Below are positions 45,393 to 52,637 of a stretch of DNA of 64,000 nt, one piece after another; within the stretch, counting starts at the first letter, position 1, and each line of letters opens with the position of its first letter. Origin of the DNA: Jiangella sp. DSM 45060 (lineage in GTDB: Bacteria; Actinomycetota; Actinomycetes; Jiangellales; Jiangellaceae); contig NZ_LT629771.1 in the NCBI RefSeq assembly GCF_900105175.1, forward strand, positions 6,034,622 through 6,098,621, read 5' to 3'. A program made the position numbers and the translations under genes. Below the pieces are notes generated by a model. It had not been told where the DNA came from and did no database searches. It saw only the letters and a program-made list of their open reading frames with translations.

Positions 45393-46151
45393 CTACAGGT
45401 GGTGTCCGGGCCCGGCGCCTGCCGAGCCCGTGGTGGGGGTGCGTTCCAGCGTCATGTGCACCTGGTACCGGTCGGCGCGGTACCACGAGGTGACGTGCTC
45501 CATCGGCCGCCCGGCGGCGTAGGAGGTCTTGCGGAACACCAGCAGCGGCGCGGCCGGCGGCACGCGCAGCAGCCGGGCCCGCAGCGGGTCGGCGCCCTCC
45601 GCCCACACCGTCTGGGCGGCGGAGTCGAGGACGCGGCCGTAGTCGTGGGCCAGGATCGAGTAGACGGAACTGGTGAGGTCGCGCTCGAGCAGCCCGGGCA
45701 GCGGGGCGGCCGGCAGCCAGGACACCTCGTGCGCCATCGGCGCGCCGTCGGCCGAGCGCAGCCGCTCGATCCGGTAGGCGCGGTCGGTGACGTCCAGGCC
45801 GAGCGCGGCGCGGGCCGGCGGCGGCGCCGCGGTCTCGTCGGCACCCAGCACGACGGTCGACGGCTTGTGGCCGCGGCGGCGCATGTCCTCGGTGAACGAG
45901 GACAGGTGCATCTGCGACTCGATGCTGGCCGCCGCGACGAACGTGCCCTTGCCGCGGACGCGGTACAGGCGGCCCTCGGCGACGAGGCGCCCGACGGCCT
46001 CGCGTACGGTGGCACGGCTGACCTTGAAGCGGGCCACCAGCTCGCGTTCGGACGGCACCGGCGCGTCGGGCACCAGCTCGCCCTCGATCATCGCGAGGAG
46101 GATCTCCCTCAGTTGCCGGTGTTTGGGCACCGGTCCGTCGACCACGTTCAC
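45393..46151 (-). CDS. GntR/HutC-family regulator, DasR-like
   Basis: 252 residues. HTH: VPKHRQLREILLAMIEGELVPDAPVPSERELVARFKVSRATVREAVGRLVAEGRLYRVRGKGTFVA, then a UTRA domain (QMHLSSFTEDMRRRGHKPSTVVLG, RAYRIERLRSADGAPMAHEVSWLP). This close match to DasR indicates sensing of GlcN-6-P or GlcNAc-6-P. GTG 46151 has AGAGGG five bases upstream; ATG 46172 is the alternative. It precedes the EIIC gene by 53 bp and shares the dre operator with the divergent paralogue. Confidence 0.92.
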   Translation of the reverse strand: MNVVDGPVPKHRQLREILLAMIEGELVPDAPVPSERELVARFKVSRATVREAVGRLVAEGRLYRVRGKGTFVAAASIESQMHLSSFTEDMRRRGHKPSTVVLGADETAAPPPARAALGLDVTDRAYRIERLRSADGAPMAHEVSWLPAAPLPGLLERDLTSSVYSILAHDYGRVLDSAAQTVWAEGADPLRARLLRVPPAAPLLVFRKTSYAAGRPMEHVTSWYRADRYQVHMTLERTPTTGSAGAGPGHHL

Positions 46152-46189
46152 GGAGACCCTCTTTCCCGACATATCGGTCAGTGGTAGGA

Positions 46190-46213
46190 ACTGGTCTAGA
46201 TGACTTGACCAGT
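46190..46213. promoter_or_regulatory. Composite dre (DasR) operator between divergent GntR genes
   Basis: ACTGGTCTAGATGACT (46190-46205) matches the dre consensus ASTGGTCTAGACCAST at 14 of 16; an overlapping AGATGACTTGACCAGT (46198-46213) matches 12 of 16. Together they form the perfect inverted repeat ACTGGTC-N10-GACCAGT. A TACAAT -10-like box for the plus-strand gene is at 46220-46225. Confidence 0.75.
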
Positions 46214-46256
46214 GGCCCATACAATGTGGCTGCACCTCGAACTTGTCAAGGGGTGT

Positions 46257-47093
46257 GTGCCGAATCGACCGGCTGGCCGGATGCCCGGACGGCCCCGACC
46301 CGATGCGAGTCCCGTGCTGTCCTTGCGCCGATCGACGCTCAAGTACCTGCAGGTGCGCGACTACCTGCGGAGTCTCGTCGTCAGTGAGCTGCGTCCGGGC
46401 GACCCCGTCCCGTCGGAGCGCATGCTGTGCGAGCGCTTCGCCGTGTCCCGTATGACGGTGCGCCAGGCCGTCGACGCGCTGGTCGTCGAGGGGGTGCTGG
46501 AACGCGTGCAGGGCCGCGGCACGTTCGTCGCACCACCCAAGGTCGACCTGCAGGTCCGGCTGGCGTCGTTCACCGAGGAGATGACCCGCCGCGGCATGAC
46601 GGCCGGCGTCAAGGTGCTCGCGTCCGAGCTGGTGCGGGCCGAGCCCGACATCGCCGAGGCGCTCAAGGTCGCGCCCGGCGAGCAGCTGGTCCACCTGCAC
46701 CGGCTGCGCTACGCCGACGACGAGCCGATGGCCGTCGAGCACACCTGGCTGCCCGCCGACCGGCTGCCCGGTTTTCTCGAGGACGGCACCCCTGACAGCG
46801 TGTACGTCGAACTGGACGCCCGCGGGCTGATCCCCGACTGGGGCGAGGACACCATCGACGCCGGCGAGGCCGACCACGAGGAGGCCAAGCTGCTCATGAT
46901 CAAGCCGGGCAAGCCGGTGCTGCGCATCTCGCGGCGCGCGTTCACCGGCGACTCCGCCATCGAGTACAGCCGGTCCGCGTTCCGGTCCGACCGCTACACC
47001 CTGTGGGTGCCGGTCGCCCGGCCGAACCCGGCGGTGGTGCCGCGAAAACGCGCCGAGGAGCCCGACGCCGCCGCCCCCGGCGCCACCACCTGA
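46257..47093 (+). CDS. GntR/HutC-family regulator, second DasR-like paralogue
   Basis: About 278 residues. HTH: LKYLQVRDYLRSLVVSELRPGDPVPSERMLCERFAVSRMTVRQAVDALVVEGVLERVQGRGTFVAPPKVDLQ, then UTRA: VRLASFTEEMTRRGMTAGVKVLASE, LVHLHRLRYADDEPMAVEHTWLP, IEYSRSAFRSDRYTLWVPV. The start is uncertain: GTG 46257 follows AGGGG, while ATG 46281 and GTG 46314 are alternatives. It is the first gene of the plus-strand unit leading into the SIS enzyme and EIIB/EIIA genes, and shares the dre operator with its divergent paralogue. Confidence 0.9.
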   Translation: MPNRPAGRMPGRPRPDASPVLSLRRSTLKYLQVRDYLRSLVVSELRPGDPVPSERMLCERFAVSRMTVRQAVDALVVEGVLERVQGRGTFVAPPKVDLQVRLASFTEEMTRRGMTAGVKVLASELVRAEPDIAEALKVAPGEQLVHLHRLRYADDEPMAVEHTWLPADRLPGFLEDGTPDSVYVELDARGLIPDWGEDTIDAGEADHEEAKLLMIKPGKPVLRISRRAFTGDSAIEYSRSAFRSDRYTLWVPVARPNPAVVPRKRAEEPDAAAPGATT

Positions 47094-47137
47094 ACCCGTC
47101 CCACGTCACCGACCCACCCGACAGGAGAGATCGCCTC

Positions 47138-48193
47138 GTGACCCACACGATCATGGCCCGTGAGATCGCCGAGCAGCCGGAGGCGCTGGCCCGTACCTTC
47201 GAGTCGCTGCTGCCGCTGCGTGCGGAGCTGAAGGCGCTGGCCGCGGACCGCCGCGTGGTGCTGTTCGTCGCCCGCGGGTCGTCGGACAACGCCGCGATCT
47301 ACGGCCGGTACCTGCTCGAGGTGCACGCCGGGGTTCCGGGCGGGCTGGCCGCGCCGAGTGTCGCCACGCACTACCACTCCGACCTCGACCTGTCCGAGGC
47401 GCTCGTCGTGTCGGTGTCGCAGTCCGGAGAGACCGAGGAGATCGTCGAGACCCAGGCCTGGGCCGCCGCACATGGCGCCCGCACCATCGCCGTCACCAAC
47501 GACGGCGACAGCGCGCTGGCCGGGGCCGCCGACCTCGCGCTGGTGACCCGTGCCGGCGCCGAGAAGGCCGTGCCCGCCACGAAGTCGTACCTCACCCAGC
47601 TGGCCGCGATGGTCGTGCTGGCCGACGCGCTCGCCGCGAAGCCGGGCACGCTCGACCCCGACCTCGACCGCGTGCCCGAAGAGGTACAGCGGCTGATCGA
47701 GCGGCGCGAGGGCGTCGACGAGGCGGCCGAGCGGCTCGCGTCCACGCCCGAGACGCTGGTCAGCGGCCGCGGCATCACGTTCGGCACGGCGCTCGAGGCG
47801 GCGCTGAAGCTGGAGGAGACCTGCCTGCGCCCGGTGCGCGGGCTGTCCTACGCCGACCTGCGGCACGGCCCCATCGCCGTCGTCGACGCCGAGCACGTCG
47901 CGCTGCTGGTGTCGGCGGCCGACGGGCCGATGGTGGCCGGCATGACGGAGCTGGCGCACGACCTGCGTCGCCGCGGCGCCGCCGCGACCATCGGCATCGG
48001 CGGCGACACCGGGTTCGCCGGCGCCGTCGACGTCTCCGTGCCGGGGCCGGCGCTGCGCGAGCTGGTGGCGCCGCTGGCCCTCGTCGTGCCGGCCCAGTTG
48101 ACCGTCGAGGCGCTGGCGCGCAGGCTCGGGCTCGACCCGGACGCGCCCCGCGGGCTCTCGAAGGTCACCCAGACCGACCCGGCCGGCAGCTGA
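47138..48193 (+). CDS. Double-SIS sugar-phosphate isomerase/deaminase (NagB-II/AgaS/GlmS-C-like)
   Basis: 351 residues with two SIS domains: VVLFVARGSSDNAAIYGRYLLE ... SVSQSGETEEIVETQAWAAAHGARTIAVTND in the first, VSGRGITFGTALEAALKLEETCLRPVRGLSYADLRHGPIAVV in the second. There is no glutaminase domain, so it most likely deaminates glucosamine-6-phosphate to fructose-6-phosphate rather than making it. GTG 47138 has AGGAGAG eight bases upstream. Its place between the DasR-like gene and the PTS proteins fits GlcNAc catabolism. Confidence 0.9.
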   Translation: MTHTIMAREIAEQPEALARTFESLLPLRAELKALAADRRVVLFVARGSSDNAAIYGRYLLEVHAGVPGGLAAPSVATHYHSDLDLSEALVVSVSQSGETEEIVETQAWAAAHGARTIAVTNDGDSALAGAADLALVTRAGAEKAVPATKSYLTQLAAMVVLADALAAKPGTLDPDLDRVPEEVQRLIERREGVDEAAERLASTPETLVSGRGITFGTALEAALKLEETCLRPVRGLSYADLRHGPIAVVDAEHVALLVSAADGPMVAGMTELAHDLRRRGAAATIGIGGDTGFAGAVDVSVPGPALRELVAPLALVVPAQLTVEALARRLGLDPDAPRGLSKVTQTDPAGS

Positions 48194-48228
48194 GCCGGCC
48201 GCGCACACTCGTCAATCGGAGGGGACAC

Positions 48229-48459
48229 ATGGACAAGGCCGAGCAGATCCTGAAGGCGCTGGGCGGCGCCGGCAACATCGTCGAGATCGAGCCCTGCGCC
48301 ACGCGGCTGCGCACCGAGGTGCACGACGCCGCGCTGGTGGACGAGAAGGCGCTCAAGGCGGCCGGCGCGTTCGGCGTCATCTCGGCCGGCCAGGTCGTCC
48401 AGGTGGTCGTCGGGCCGGAGGCGGACACCATCGCCACCGACATCGAGGACCTGATGTGA
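48229..48459 (+). CDS. PTS EIIB component, GlcNAc/glucose type
   Basis: 76 residues: MDKAEQILKALGGAGNIVEIEPCATRLRTEV. The phospho-cysteine is Cys23 in IEPCATRLR. The rest (LKAAGAFGVISAGQVVQVVVGPEAD) is standard. It stands as a separate protein, taking phosphate from EIIA and giving it to sugar bound by the EIIC encoded 3 kb away. ATG 48229 follows GGAGGGG. Its stop overlaps the EIIA start. Confidence 0.95.
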   Translation: MDKAEQILKALGGAGNIVEIEPCATRLRTEVHDAALVDEKALKAAGAFGVISAGQVVQVVVGPEADTIATDIEDLM

Positions 48460-48917
48460 CGCAGCTCGATGTGCTGTCGCCGGTGCCCGGGCGGGTGATC
48501 GAGCTGGCCGAGGTGCCGGACCCGGTCTTCGCCCAGGCACTGGTCGGCCCCGGGCTGGCGGTCGACCCCGACCGGTCCGGCCCCGTCACGGCGGTCGCGC
48601 CGGTCCCGGGGAAGCTGGTCAAGCTGCACCCGCACGCGTTCGTCGTCCAGACCGACGACGGCGCGGGCGTGCTCACCCACCTCGGCATCGACACCGTCCA
48701 GCTGGCCGGCGAGGGCTTCCGGCTGCACGTCGCCGAGGGCGACGTCGTGGCCGCAGGCGCCGCCGTCGTCACCTGGGACCCGGCCGCCGTCGAGGCAAGC
48801 GGCCGGTCGCCGGTGGTGCCGGTCATCGCGCTCGAGGCGACGCCGGGCCAGCTCGGCGAGCTGCGGGCCGCGGGCCCGGCCGAGGCGGGCGACGTCCTGT
48901 TCACGTGGGCGCGGTGA
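48456..48917 (+). CDS. PTS EIIA component, glucose (Crr) type
   Basis: 153 residues. The active His75 (VLTHLGIDTV) and helper His60 (LHPHAFVVQ) are 15 apart, as in E. coli Crr (75/90). SPVPGRVIELAEVPDPVFAQALVGPGLAVDP is the usual N-terminus. It receives phosphate from HPr. GTG 48456 overlaps the EIIB stop, and its own stop overlaps the HAD start. In this group free EIIA may also regulate other uptake systems. Confidence 0.95.
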   Translation: MTQLDVLSPVPGRVIELAEVPDPVFAQALVGPGLAVDPDRSGPVTAVAPVPGKLVKLHPHAFVVQTDDGAGVLTHLGIDTVQLAGEGFRLHVAEGDVVAAGAAVVTWDPAAVEASGRSPVVPVIALEATPGQLGELRAAGPAEAGDVLFTWAR

Positions 48918-49579
48918 GCGCCGGGCTCGACGCGGCGCTCACCGGCCGGCGGGCCGCGCTGCTGGACCTCGACGGCACCCTGATCGACAGCGAGCCGGCC
49001 AACCAGGCCGCCTACCGGTCGTACTTCGCCGCCCGCGGCTGGGACGTCGGGCCGGACGTGCTGCGCGCGTTCGCCGGTCGCCGCGGCGCCGAGGTGTTCA
49101 TGCAGCTTGCCGGGCCGTGGACCGGCGAGGACGCCCTCGCCCTCGTCGACGGCGTCATGGCCCGGGTCGACCACCAGGCGCACCCGCCGCGGCCGGTGCC
49201 CGGCGCGGCCGAGCTGATCCGCCGGCTGCACGCGTCCGGAGTCCCCGTCGCGCTGGTGACGTCGGCCGGGCGAGCGTGGGCGGAACGCGCCGTCGGCGAC
49301 GTCCTCGGCGTCCGCGACCTCTTCGCCGCGTTCGTCACCGCCGAGACGACGTCCGCGGGCAAGCCCGACCCCGCGCCCTACCTCGCCGGCGCCGCCGCCC
49401 TCGGCGTCGACCCGTCCGAGGCGGTCGCGCTGGAGGACACCGTCCCGGGCGTGCACTCGGCGCTGGCCGCCGGCGTCGGCCTCGTCATCGGCGTCGCCAC
49501 CGGCACCCCGCCCGGCCTCCTCCTCGACGGCGGCGCGAAACGGGTCGTCTCCGGACCGGCGGAGCTGCTGCGGTCCTGA
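48914..49579 (+). CDS. HAD-superfamily phosphatase/phosphoglucomutase-like
   Basis: 221 residues. Motif I AALLDLDGTLIDSEPANQ, motif II VALVTSAGRAW, motif III K in AGKPDPAPYLAGAAALG, motif IV ALEDTVPGVHSALAAG. The cap is helical and the protein resembles beta-phosphoglucomutase/phosphatase. GTG 48914 forms a GTGA overlap with EIIA; a start three codons earlier is possible. Co-transcription with the PTS suggests a sugar phosphate substrate. Confidence 0.88.
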   Translation: MSAGLDAALTGRRAALLDLDGTLIDSEPANQAAYRSYFAARGWDVGPDVLRAFAGRRGAEVFMQLAGPWTGEDALALVDGVMARVDHQAHPPRPVPGAAELIRRLHASGVPVALVTSAGRAWAERAVGDVLGVRDLFAAFVTAETTSAGKPDPAPYLAGAAALGVDPSEAVALEDTVPGVHSALAAGVGLVIGVATGTPPGLLLDGGAKRVVSGPAELLRS

Positions 49580-49644
49580 CCACGCGGTTTGGCCGGCATC
49601 CGGACGGGTACGTGTGGGGCAGACTCCGGAGGAGGTCGGGAGCC

Positions 49645-50127
49645 ATGTTGATCGTGCTCGCACTGCTCTTGTTCGCCGTCGCCGGCGCCGCTGTCTATGT
49701 CATCGCAGCCGACGGAACCGGCGAGGTGCTGCTGGACTCGCTCGGCCTGAACACCGAGATCCCGGTCTGGGGTGTGTTCGTCGCCGGCGCCGTGACGATG
49801 CTCGTGGTGCTCGCCGCGGTGGCCGCGCTCGCCGCCGGTATGCGGGCCGCCCGGGCGCGGCGGTCGGAGATCCGCTACCTGCGTCAGAAGGTGGCCCACC
49901 AGGATCTGGCCGAGGACCGCGCCGCCGCCGACCGCTCGACCGTCGATGGCCGCCCTGGGGATGCCGACCGCGCTGGTGCCGCCGACCGCTCGGGGACCAC
50001 GGCGGACAGCGCCGACGCTCCGGCCGGCGAGGACGGCGGACCCGGCCGGCTGAGCCGCTGGCGCCGCCGCCGCACCGACGACAGCGACACCGGCCAGTCG
50101 ACGCCGAGTGTCAGTGCCCGCCCGTAG
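49645..50127 (+). CDS. Small membrane protein with two helices and charged tail
   Basis: 160 residues. Two membrane helices (LIVLALLLFAVAGAAVYVIA and VWGVFVAGAVTMLVVLAAVAALAAGM) are followed by a basic coiled-coil start (RAARARRSEIRYLRQKVAHQDLAEDRAAADR) and a low-complexity tail. It resembles the LapA/DUF1049-type layout of actinobacteria. ATG 49645 has GGAGGTCGGGAG upstream. The stop codon TAG and the last four residues are encoded by copy 3 of the 40-bp repeat, so the C-terminus may have been changed by it. Confidence 0.76.
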   Translation: MLIVLALLLFAVAGAAVYVIAADGTGEVLLDSLGLNTEIPVWGVFVAGAVTMLVVLAAVAALAAGMRAARARRSEIRYLRQKVAHQDLAEDRAAADRSTVDGRPGDADRAGAADRSGTTADSADAPAGEDGGPGRLSRWRRRRTDDSDTGQSTPSVSARP

Positions 50128-50155
50128 GGTGGGACTCCCTCCCAGCCGGGCGGGC
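50109..50155 (+). repeat. 40-bp palindromic dispersed repeat, copy 3
   Basis: Core 50116-50155, GCCCGCCCGTAGGGTGGG to AGCCGGGCGGGC, with TGTCAGT before it. The inner stem has AGT/ACT ends where copy 1 has GGT/ACC, a change that keeps pairing. It overlaps the 3' end of the preceding gene. Confidence 0.7.
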
Positions 50156-50740
50156 CATGCACCCGGTGCGCCGCGCGAAACTCGCGGCCACCACGCGGCG
50201 CACGCGAGCGGTTCGGCACCTGACGAGGCGTGACGCTGACCCGCGCCGGCGGGGCCTGGTCCAGGCACCTGGATCGGCGCGCCGGGCCGGAGCGCCGAGT
50301 GCAGCGTACGTGCGTCGGCGCGGCTGGGCTGGCGCACCCGGACAACGGGATGGACCCAGCGCACCCAAGCCGACGGGCCTGGTCCAGCGCACCTGGATCG
50401 GCGCACCCGGGCCGGAGCGCCGAGTGCAGCGTACGTACGTCGGCGCGGCTGGACTGGCGCACCCGGACAACGGGATAGACCCAGCGCACCCAAGCCGACG
50501 AACCGGGTCCAGCCGCACCGGGAGCCGAGGGTCCGGCGCAGGGGGCCGCACCAGCCGGCCCCACCCGCTAGGATCCGACGACCATCGGCCGCCGGCAATG
50601 GCGCCGGCGGCCGATGCCCACGGCCCACCACCCGGGTGATCATCCCGGCCGATCACCACGGGCGACCCGCGTCCGACCATCACGGCCGATGGTCAGCGAC
50701 CGATGGGCCGCGCCGACGAACCGCGCCCCGATGACCGCGG
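50128..50740. other. 613-bp repeat-rich intergenic region without a believable gene
   Basis: It holds most of copy 3 of the 40-bp repeat and a two-copy tandem repeat (50255-50500). Open frames on both strands exist only because of the GC content and repeats; none has a family match, a ribosome site or a consistent codon bias. The end (50590-50740) has no clear promoter. Confidence 0.6.
50255..50500. repeat. Two-copy tandem repeat, period about 123-125 bp
   Basis: Copy A 50255-50377 and copy B 50378-50500 start with CCTGGTCCAG and end near CACCCAAGCCGACG. Identity is above 90%, with two single-base insertions in copy B. Within each copy the motif GCGCACC recurs. A degraded third start (GGGTCCAGCCGCACC) follows copy B. 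Confidence 0.85.
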
Positions 50741-51220
50741 CTACGGGCGAGGCGCCGGCTGCAGCCCGCCGGGCAGGTCGTAACCGTCGTCCCAGGGGAA
50801 GCGTCCGGCGGAGTCGTCCCAGATGAGCTGGAGGGCGGGCACGGGATCGGCCGGGCCGCGGTGGTAGTAGCGCTGCGCCGACCCCAGCACCGGCGGCTCG
50901 TCGCCGTCGTGGAAGGGGAAGAGCTGCAGGCGGTGCGACCAGCCGGGCAGGCGCATCGGCCGGCCGGGCCCGAACCGTTCACCCTCGCGGACGCGGTCGC
51001 CGAAGTGGTTCAGCACCCAGGCGCTGGCCTGCAGGTCGAGCCCGTACACCAGCAGTTCGGGATGGCCGAACCCGTACAGCCCGACGGTGTAGGCGAACGG
51101 CGGGGCGCCGGCCGCGTACTGGACCGCCCAGCCGTGCCGGCGGACGGTGTCGCGCAGCCACGCGTCCTCCTGGTCCTGCCACTGCTGCAGCTGAAGCGGC
51201 GTGCACGCGTCCAACGCCAT
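50741..51220 (-). CDS. DUF4262 domain protein
   Basis: 159 residues: WQDQEDAWLRDTVRRHGWAVQYAAGAPPFAYTVGLYGFGHPELLVYGLDLQASAWVLNHFGDRVREGERF, then QLFPFHDGDEPPVLGSAQRYYHRGPADPVPALQLIWDDSAGRFPWDDGYD. The FAYTVGL...GHPEL pattern defines DUF4262, whose function is unknown. GGAGG lies eight bases before ATG 51220. No signal or membrane segment. Confidence 0.85.
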   Translation of the reverse strand: MALDACTPLQLQQWQDQEDAWLRDTVRRHGWAVQYAAGAPPFAYTVGLYGFGHPELLVYGLDLQASAWVLNHFGDRVREGERFGPGRPMRLPGWSHRLQLFPFHDGDEPPVLGSAQRYYHRGPADPVPALQLIWDDSAGRFPWDDGYDLPGGLQPAPRP

Positions 51221-51404
51221 GATGTCGACCTCCGGGGAAAGATTCACAAGAACAGGAGTTCGAACACTAGCAGCGGCCACCGACAACGTCGCCCCCAACG
51301 GAGGGACGACGAATTCAGGCGCAGTGGCATGTCGAGAACGCGGCACCGGCTCCGTCCCCGGGGTACGAACGGCCACGACGGGCCGCGTCACGAGAGGACA
51401 CCTC

Positions 51405-51902
51405 ATGCAGCCGAACGAGATCGCCGAGATCCTGAACCGCCCGTACAGCCAGGAACTGCTGGCCCGCGACATCACCCGGCTGGCCTACGTGGCCACCGAC
51501 GGCACGCCGCGCACGGTGCCGATCGGGTTCACCTGGAACGGCACCGAGATCGTCATGTGCACGCCGACGAACGCACCGAAGCTCGCGTCGCTGCGGGCCA
51601 ACCCGGCGGTGGCGCTGACCATCGACACCGAGGTGCACCCGCCGAAGATCCTGCTGCTCCGCGGCCGCGCCGAACTCGACCTCGTCGAGGGCATCCCGGA
51701 GGAGTACATGAAGATGAACACCAGCTACGAGATGACGCCCGAGCAGCGGGCCGAGTGGGAGGTCGCGGTCCGCGGGCTTTACGACGCGATGGTGCGCATC
51801 GTGGTGAGGCCGACGTGGGCGAAGCTGATCGACTTCGAGGCCACCCTGCCCACCCCCGTCGAGGAGCTGATCAGGCAGAAGGCCGAGAGCCAGGGCGCCT
51901 GA
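51405..51902 (+). CDS. Pyridoxamine-5'-phosphate-oxidase-like/FMN or F420-binding split-barrel protein
   Basis: 165 residues. MQPNEIAEILNRPYSQELLARDITRLAYVATDGTPRTVPIGFTWNGTEIVMCTPTNAPKLASLRANPAVALTID is the split beta-barrel PPOX pattern, with a helical end (FEATLPTPVEELIRQKAESQG). Such actinobacterial proteins bind F420, FMN or heme; the cofactor is not certain. ATG 51405 has GAGAGGA upstream. The 184-bp gap before it holds a GTTCGAAC palindrome (51258-51265) but no recognised regulator site. Confidence 0.85.
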   Translation: MQPNEIAEILNRPYSQELLARDITRLAYVATDGTPRTVPIGFTWNGTEIVMCTPTNAPKLASLRANPAVALTIDTEVHPPKILLLRGRAELDLVEGIPEEYMKMNTSYEMTPEQRAEWEVAVRGLYDAMVRIVVRPTWAKLIDFEATLPTPVEELIRQKAESQGA

Positions 51903-51909
51903 GCCCGGC

Positions 51910-52626
51910 TCATTCCTCGCCGGCCAGCGAGAGCACCCGCAGCCGCTGGCCGGCGTACCAGGTGGCGCCGACGATGACGACGGCCAGCAGCACCCCGGCC
52001 ACCGCGAGCCGGACGTCGGACGAGACGAGGTCGCGAGTGGCGATGGCCTCGGTGAGCGAGAGCGACCACTGCTGGACGCTCAGCGTCCGCGCGCCGGGGA
52101 CGAACGAGCCGAGCAGCCCCTCCCAGATCAGCGCGTACGCCAGCCCGTACACCACGGCGTGCCGGGTGACGACGGACAGCAGCAGGAAGATCGCGCTGTA
52201 CGCCACCGACGCGACCAGCGCCGCGACGCCGAAGCCGAGCGCGATGCGCCCGGCCGTTCCGGACATCACCAGGCCGGCGACGAACGTCGGCACGGCGGCG
52301 AACAGCACCGTCGCGCACGCGGCGACGACGAACTTGCTGAGGATGATCCGCGGCCGCGAGATCGGCTTCGACAACACGTAGACGATCGAGCCGTCGTCGA
52401 TCTCGGGGCCGATGACGCCGGTGCCGACGATCAGCCCGAACAGCGGCACCAGAGCGGCCACCGAGACGGCGCCGAGGAAGTCGGCGGTGACCTGGTGGTC
52501 GACGCCGACGGTGACGCGCAGCAGCACCGCCATGGAGAGGAGCAGCACCGACATCAGCAACAGCAGCCAGGCCCGCCGGCCTCCGAGCAGCGCCCGGTAG
52601 GTCAGCCGGACAACGGTCCCGTTCAT
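51910..52626 (-). CDS. ABC-2 family exporter permease (NosY-like)
   Basis: 238 residues, six predicted helices. GPEIDDGSIVYVLSKPISRPRIILSKFVVAACATVLFA is the NosY/ABC2_membrane_2 signature region. Last gene of the four-gene exporter operon; 11 bp after its ATPase gene. Confidence 0.9.
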   Translation of the reverse strand: MNGTVVRLTYRALLGGRRAWLLLLMSVLLLSMAVLLRVTVGVDHQVTADFLGAVSVAALVPLFGLIVGTGVIGPEIDDGSIVYVLSKPISRPRIILSKFVVAACATVLFAAVPTFVAGLVMSGTAGRIALGFGVAALVASVAYSAIFLLLSVVTRHAVVYGLAYALIWEGLLGSFVPGARTLSVQQWSLSLTEAIATRDLVSSDVRLAVAGVLLAVVIVGATWYAGQRLRVLSLAGEE

Positions 52627-52637
52627 GTCTGGTACCC

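Noticed and set aside
46212..46256. Longer N-terminus of the plus-strand DasR-like regulator beginning at GTG 46212
   Set aside because: It would start inside the dre operator and before the TACAAT promoter box, so these codons are unlikely to be in the mRNA.
49884..50683. Long minus-strand frames over the 50.1-50.7 kb tandem repeats that translate as repetitive Arg/Cys/Pro-rich protein
   Set aside because: They arise from non-coding tandem DNA, lack a ribosome site and family similarity, and carry indels between units that change frame.
51258..51265. GTTCGAAC palindrome considered as an SOS (LexA) box
   Set aside because: The actinobacterial SOS box is CGAAC-N4-GTTCG; the arms here are in the opposite order and without spacing.
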